Shown here: one piece after another, positions 59,744-64,000 of the stretch
Position numbering within the stretch: position 1 is the first letter of the stretch
Layout: each line of letters starts with the position of its first letter
From: Ditylenchus dipsaci
Lineage: Eukaryota; Nematoda; Chromadorea; Rhabditida; Anguinidae
Direction: 5' to 3'
Length of the DNA: 64,000 bases
NCBI GenBank assembly: GCA_004194705.1
Contig: SADC01001275.1
Location: forward strand, 930,001 to 994,000
The notes under the pieces: generated by a model
Databases searched by the model: none
What the model was told of the DNA's origin: nothing
Seen by the model: only the letters and a program-made list of their open reading frames with translations
Made by a program: the position numbers and the translations under genes

Positions 59744-60234
59744 TATATCGAAAGTGTAATTTGCTGCAAAGCAGTGAATTACAACTAATAGCACAGTCCA
59801 ATTTATGTAACTACTTTGGCAGTTACCCTAAGAAATCAATATTGAAAGAAGTTCAGGCTCAGAGATCCAGTTCGAATCATTGCAGGGATCTAATCTGCTA
59901 ACATAAGAGGTGTCAGAATCATGTTCATCACAGCCACTCCTTGCTGATGGACAACAACGCGAGACCATATAAAAATGTGGGCCAAACAAACTGCTAAGTT
60001 TGTCAGTGTAGCAGAGTGTCAAAGAAAAAATTCTCTGTCGCTGGTTTTTCCCTTTGCTTCAAAAATAAACAAGTGGCTGTTTTAGATAGCAAAATAAATT
60101 ATAGTAAAGTGATTTTCTCTTTAAAAATCAGAGCAGTAAGACTTGTTTTGGCATATTGATTTTTGTTTCGTTGTGAACTACATGTGTAGTTTAACTGTAG
60201 TTTGTATTTATTTTGCAAATTTTCTTGAAAACTA

Positions 60235-60500
60235 CTGTTCTGTTTCATTTTGGCCCTGTTCACCTTTAGCACGCCAAATTTTTTTGCCTTGGTCCGCTGT
60301 TGTTTTTTCTTGAAAAAGGCCTTGGTCCCCCCTGTTGTTTTGAAGGTGACCATGGTCAAGATGATCATGTTAACCATAATCACCATGACCACCGTAATCA
60401 CAGTATCAATATAACTATAATGGACCGGGGGACTAAGGCAATTTTCAACAAAAAACAACAGGGGTACCAAGGCGAAAAAATTTGGCGTGTTAAAGGTGAA
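60235..60500. repeat. Palindrome with CCTTGGTCCCC/GGGGACCAAGG ends
   Basis: CCTGTTCACCTTTA and CACGCCAAATTTTTT near 60250-60285 face AAAAAATTTGGCGTG and TAAAGGTGAACAG near 60476-60500. The interior has GTGATTATGG/GACCATGGTC-type repeats also seen near 735-795 and 48550. Confidence 0.75.
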
Positions 60501-60750
60501 CAGAGCCCATTTTCGCTCTCTTTGTGAAAAAGCATCGAGTGAAATTCTATTACAAATGTTGTCAAATTAAATTTTTTAGAAAAAATCATAATTTGACCTT
60601 CGATATACATAAATTGATTTTTATTTGTTCTCTAATACTTTAGCAACTTTCTTTTTTTCCCTCTCATTCCGTCTCTTGCCAACAACGCCAACAACGATAT
60701 GTTATTCATTAAATTGTTGTTTTATAATTTCTGAAAAGTTATTAAAAAAT

Positions 60751-60952
60751 CAACGTATTCACTCTACTAATTTTCCACCCTGAGGATGGGGAGAAAGGGC
60801 GATGAAAAAAATTAAGAGGGTGACAAACGGCGCGGTCACTGTGCCACACTCTAATAACTCCAGATTTCGGGCCATTTTTGATTAACAACTTCAAGGCTTT
60901 TTACAGATTGAAAAATAACTCCCCACGGGGAGTTAATAGAGTGAATACGGTA
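60751..60952. mobile_element. TACCGTATT-family MITE (CGTATTCACTCTA variant)
   Basis: CAACGTATTCACTCTACTAA at the left is slightly diverged; GGGGAGTTAATAGAGTGAAT then ACGGTA at the right. Confidence 0.75.
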
Positions 60953-61239
60953 AATTGTGACCACATGTTGTAATTTTGAGTGCCGAAACACATTTTTTAG
61001 AAAAATTTTGAAAATATGCATTTTTGCCAAGACTCTGAGTCGAGAGTTATTTCTCAAGTATGTGTGTGGTATGTGTCTCTATATTCTTCAGCGTGGGCTT
61101 GGAGACCTACTGAAAGCATAAATCACCCTTTCGACTCTAGAAGCAAAAAAAGCATGCATACTTGAGTTTTTTTCAATTTGGTGCTGGTTATCAACGCTAT
61201 GTGCGATTACTCTCTTTTTCGGCCTTTTGAAGTTCAAAT

Positions 61240-61320
61240 TAGTGTTGGCAGTTTTGGGTACCGGCCAGAAACCGGAACCGGAAAGCTAAAAAACCGGAAA
61301 CCGGTCAGATAAAATATTTT
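61240..61320. repeat. ACCGG-rich short repeat
   Basis: AGAAACCGGAACCGGAAAGC and AAAACCGGAAACCGGTCAG cluster here. It may be one end of an element like the CCCGTCCCG-rich hAT copy at 29.7 kb; no second end was found. Confidence 0.4.
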
Positions 61321-61923
61321 CTTATTATTTTAGCTTGCTTTACCTTGTCAAGCTTTAGTCAAAAAATCGGAATAAGCAAGAAGTGAAGATAGTCCGATGA
61401 AGTAAAAAGACTAAAAATATACGCTTGATTCTAGCAATAACGCGAAATTTGGGTTCTTTTTGGTTATCGGGAATACGCGATTCTTACGCATAAATTGTCT
61501 TAGCACGACTGAGGTCGGGTATTCCCGATAACCAAAAAGAACCGAAATTTGTTTTGGTTTACGCTTTACAATAATCATCTCGCACGCTGAGTCATTATTC
61601 GGAAATCACTTCTCCCAATAACGAACTCTCTCATTAAGGGACGGCTAGGCCCAATCCCTAAAGCGTTTCTTATAGGCAGAGTCAACTGTATATAGAATCA
61701 GTATATCGAAGAGTTAAATTTTAAAAATTAAAATTCCCGTCGAAAAAAAAAGTTAAAATGGTTAAGAAAAAAGTTACGACCATTTGAAGTCTACTTAAAT
61801 ACTAGTACCACCCCTACTTTTAAAATAACCGACTTTGGTCTTAACTCATTCTATGCTCAGTAAATATACAATGCATTTACATATAAATATACACTGCATG
61901 ATTTTTCAGATTTTTTAGTCAAA

Positions 61924-63288
61924 ATGGCATTTGACTTTGTTCTTAACAACCTAATTCAGACTATTGTCACAATCGCCTTATTTCTTCTAGCCAAATACTT
62001 TTACGATTTCTTCACTTGCCATAAAGTGCACTCTAAAAAAGTTCCAATAATCAAGGTGGACTGGAAAAAAGATGTGGTCTATCTGTTCCAATTTCCTCGT
62101 CCCAAATGTACAGCTAATATGTCTCCTTTCTGTTTGAAGCTGGAAACTTTTCTTCGACATCACAACATAGACCATGAGGTACGTCAAATTGAGACCCATA
62201 CTAAAAGAGAATGTTTTTTGTCCCACCGGTTGTTTTTGTAGTTTTCTAGGCCCAGGTGGCACTCAAACTTATCTTAGACTCGTGTTTAAGTCAGTCCTAA
62301 CATACGCTGGCAAACCTTTTCCTAAGCCTAAAACATCGCAAAAACAACAACAGAGGGAACATAGCGAAAATGTCCTCTTCTAGTATAGGGCTTAAAACTC
62401 TTACATAAATTAAAGCTGCACAGAAAACTTGAATTTTGACAGGCAAAAATAAAAAATATAGATTATGGAAACCATGGTATTGCGTTCATCCGGAGGCAAA
62501 CTTCCCTTGTAGAGTTTAATGGTGAACATTTGCTGGACTCTCAACTCATCATTTTGACTCTTACCAAGTATTTCAAAATACAAGTGAATCTTTTTTATTC
62601 GCTTATAAATTTGAAAATTGAAATCAAATATTTGAGGATGACCTATCGGAAGAACAAAAAGGTGTTGTAAGAACTATTGATAGAATGCTCGATTCGGGCA
62701 CATTCTAGTAAGTTTATTTCTGCAAAGTTTTTTACTACCTTCACTTTTTCTTCTAACAAAGCGGCATCCCCTCTTTCAAAATTATAATTGTAGCATTATT
62801 TTTTGAGCTAATTTCGGTAAACGACTTCTAAGCAAATTGAAATTTAAATTCAAGCTAGCAAATAATCTTTCGAGGGGCAACGACAGCAAATAGGGCGAAA
62901 ACCCAATTCCGAAAACACAATTTTCAATCAAGGAAGAGACTACTGGGTGGTTACTGTTCTATCACAGAAGATATAGTACTACTTTTTTATAGCAATATTT
63001 ACTACTACAAGGGTGGCACAAATCCTGTTCAATTTGCTGAAGCAATTCTAGACGGCCAAGCACCTAAATTTCTGAAGTGGTTTTTCGTGTTACTGAGCTA
63101 TCCAAAAGTAGTTTTTAAAAAATTAACTGTTAATAATTGTTCATTTCCAGGTGTGGAGCACGCTTAATACAGTAGGAACCGGACGTTTTTCGGATGATGA
63201 AGTCCGACAAATTCTTCACAATGACTTACTTGCCCTTGACCAAATTCTTGGCGACAAACAATGGCTTGTAGCAGATCAGCCAAGTTTG
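61924..63288 (+). CDS. FAX/CDR-type metaxin-like GST protein, 3' end not found
   Basis: Exon 1 (61924-62178): ATG, hydrophobic anchor FVLNNLIQTIVTIALFLLAK, then KKDVVYLFQFPRPKC and NMSPFCLKLETFLRHHNIDH, the thioredoxin-fold start of failed-axon-connections and nematode CDR proteins. Exon 2 (62462-62583): GGKLP, then in the next frame VEFNGEHLLDSQLIILTLTK; one T appears missing near 62512. Exon 3 (62637-62707): DDLSEEQKGVVRTIDRML. Exon 4 (62993-63128): NPVQFAEAILDGQAPKFLKW. Exon 5 (63151-63288): GTGRFSDDEVRQILHNDLLA and LGDKQWLVADQPSL, the GST C-terminal domain. The junction phases agree. The final exon(s) lie beyond 63288 and I could not place them. Membrane-anchored, probably without classic GST activity; CDR-1 is cadmium-induced in Caenorhabditis, and no such control is visible here. 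Confidence 0.88.
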
Positions 63289-63779
63289 GTGAGTGTGTTT
63301 TTTCAAAGCCATCTTTTAATCGAATACTGAAATCTTAGTCAAGAAATGAAGGGGTAGGGTATTATTGGAGAATGTGGGACTATTAGAGAAATAGGTATAC
63401 TGTAGACAGGAATTTTTCGGGCAGGGCTTCACGGAACAGATGTCGAGAAAAGTTCAGCTTTCAAGGAGCATTGTTCGCTTGTAAGAAGAGATTGGCAGAA
63501 TCCACTCTCTTTTTATTTTCGTCTATATAACAGCATTTTCTTTAAAGATACTCTGTATACCAGAGAATACCTGTATACGCAGTAGTTGAACCAGCTTAAA
63601 AATCTGCCTTTTAGGTGTTGTCTTCATTCAGGCGGCACAGAGAAAAAATCGGATGTTGGCTACGATCACTAATTTTTTAAAAGTGACCCGAAAATATGTT
63701 CAAGCACTGTTTTCTGCTAAAAATTATACAAGAAACATTTATAAACAGTTTCTGATTCAAAAAGGAATTAGAAAAAGTG

Positions 63780-64000
63780 CCCCGGCCAAAGGCCGGTGGT
63801 CAGACTATCATGGGCTGATCTGCCCGTGGACCCGCTCTGTTCCGCTAATTTATCCCTAAAACCACTTGCGTACAACTATGTGGGTCACACCTCCTGGGTA
63901 CGTTCCTCCTGGGTACTCGTACCCCTACTTTAGACCCTCCATCTGCCTGCCACTACCTGAATAACTTCACCTGAGTACCTTCATTTGGATACTGACACCT
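63780..64000. mobile_element. Possible start of a further foldback copy, cut by window edge
   Basis: GGCCAAAGGCC is followed by ACCACTTGCG, CTCCTGGGTACG, CCTCCTGGGTACTCGTACC, CACTACCTGAATAAC and CACCTGAGTACC. The same GGTACC/CCTGAGTAC wording fills the interiors at 33.3-33.5 and 57.7-57.9 kb. The array end is not clear. Confidence 0.35.

Noticed and set aside
63653..63859. 68-codon frame as the last exon of the FAX-like gene
   Set aside because: No acceptor in phase with 63288 and no likeness to the GST C-terminal domain; it runs into repeat-like sequence.

Overview
This is an A+T-rich, intron-containing invertebrate chromosome segment, most likely from a nematode. The grounds are a srsx-type serpentine chemoreceptor, several small secreted proteins with ShK-type (ShKT) cysteine domains, a possible CPG4-like small secreted protein, and short GT-AG introns mixed with introns of several kb full of repeats. 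The species cannot be named from sequence alone. Coding exons are a minor part of the window; most of it is short non-autonomous DNA transposons, foldbacks and palindromes, often nested in each other.

Layout. 1-1700: repeats upstream of the first visible exon. 1703-8688 (+): glutaminase (GLS type), eleven exons including ankyrin repeats and a Ser-rich tail. 8689-14500: non-coding, with a foldback whose ends are tandem arrays (10.35-11.96 kb) and a small hAT MITE. 14529-14804 (+): small secreted acidic protein. 14.8-25.1 kb: repeats only, including nested hAT, pogo-like and mariner-like MITEs. 25158-38639 (+): a cluster of secreted-protein genes with signal peptide and acidic Ser/Asp/Lys linker. 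Two of them (25158-29520 and 36398-38639) end in tandem ShKT domains with the same exon layout; a third (32118) is probably cut by a MITE. The first intron of the 25.2-kb gene holds an almost complete Merlin transposon with a five-exon transposase. 38760-42976: a large composite element containing a 2.36-kb hAT-type palindrome. 43774-43849 (-): a further ShKT exon. 45032-47702 (-): secreted Asn/Pro/Gln/Gly-rich repeat protein. 48108-48881: a pogo/Tigger element with a decayed transposase. 50284-52622 (-): srsx-like GPCR. 53618-53945 (-): end of an unidentified gene. 55726-56435 (+): complete small cysteine-containing secreted protein. 57218-58455: second foldback with tandem-array ends. 61924-63288 (+): FAX/CDR (metaxin-like GST) protein, 3' end not found.

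Two patterns stand out. First, the reading-frame breaks in otherwise conserved exons (glutaminase, FAX-like, ShKT genes, Merlin) are all single missing bases, mostly in short homopolymer runs. Consensus error therefore explains them better than gene decay. Second, several MITE families keep their core termini but vary the adjoining subterminal or terminal-array sequence from copy to copy, identically at both ends. No bacterial-type operon, CRISPR array or complete rRNA or tRNA gene was seen.
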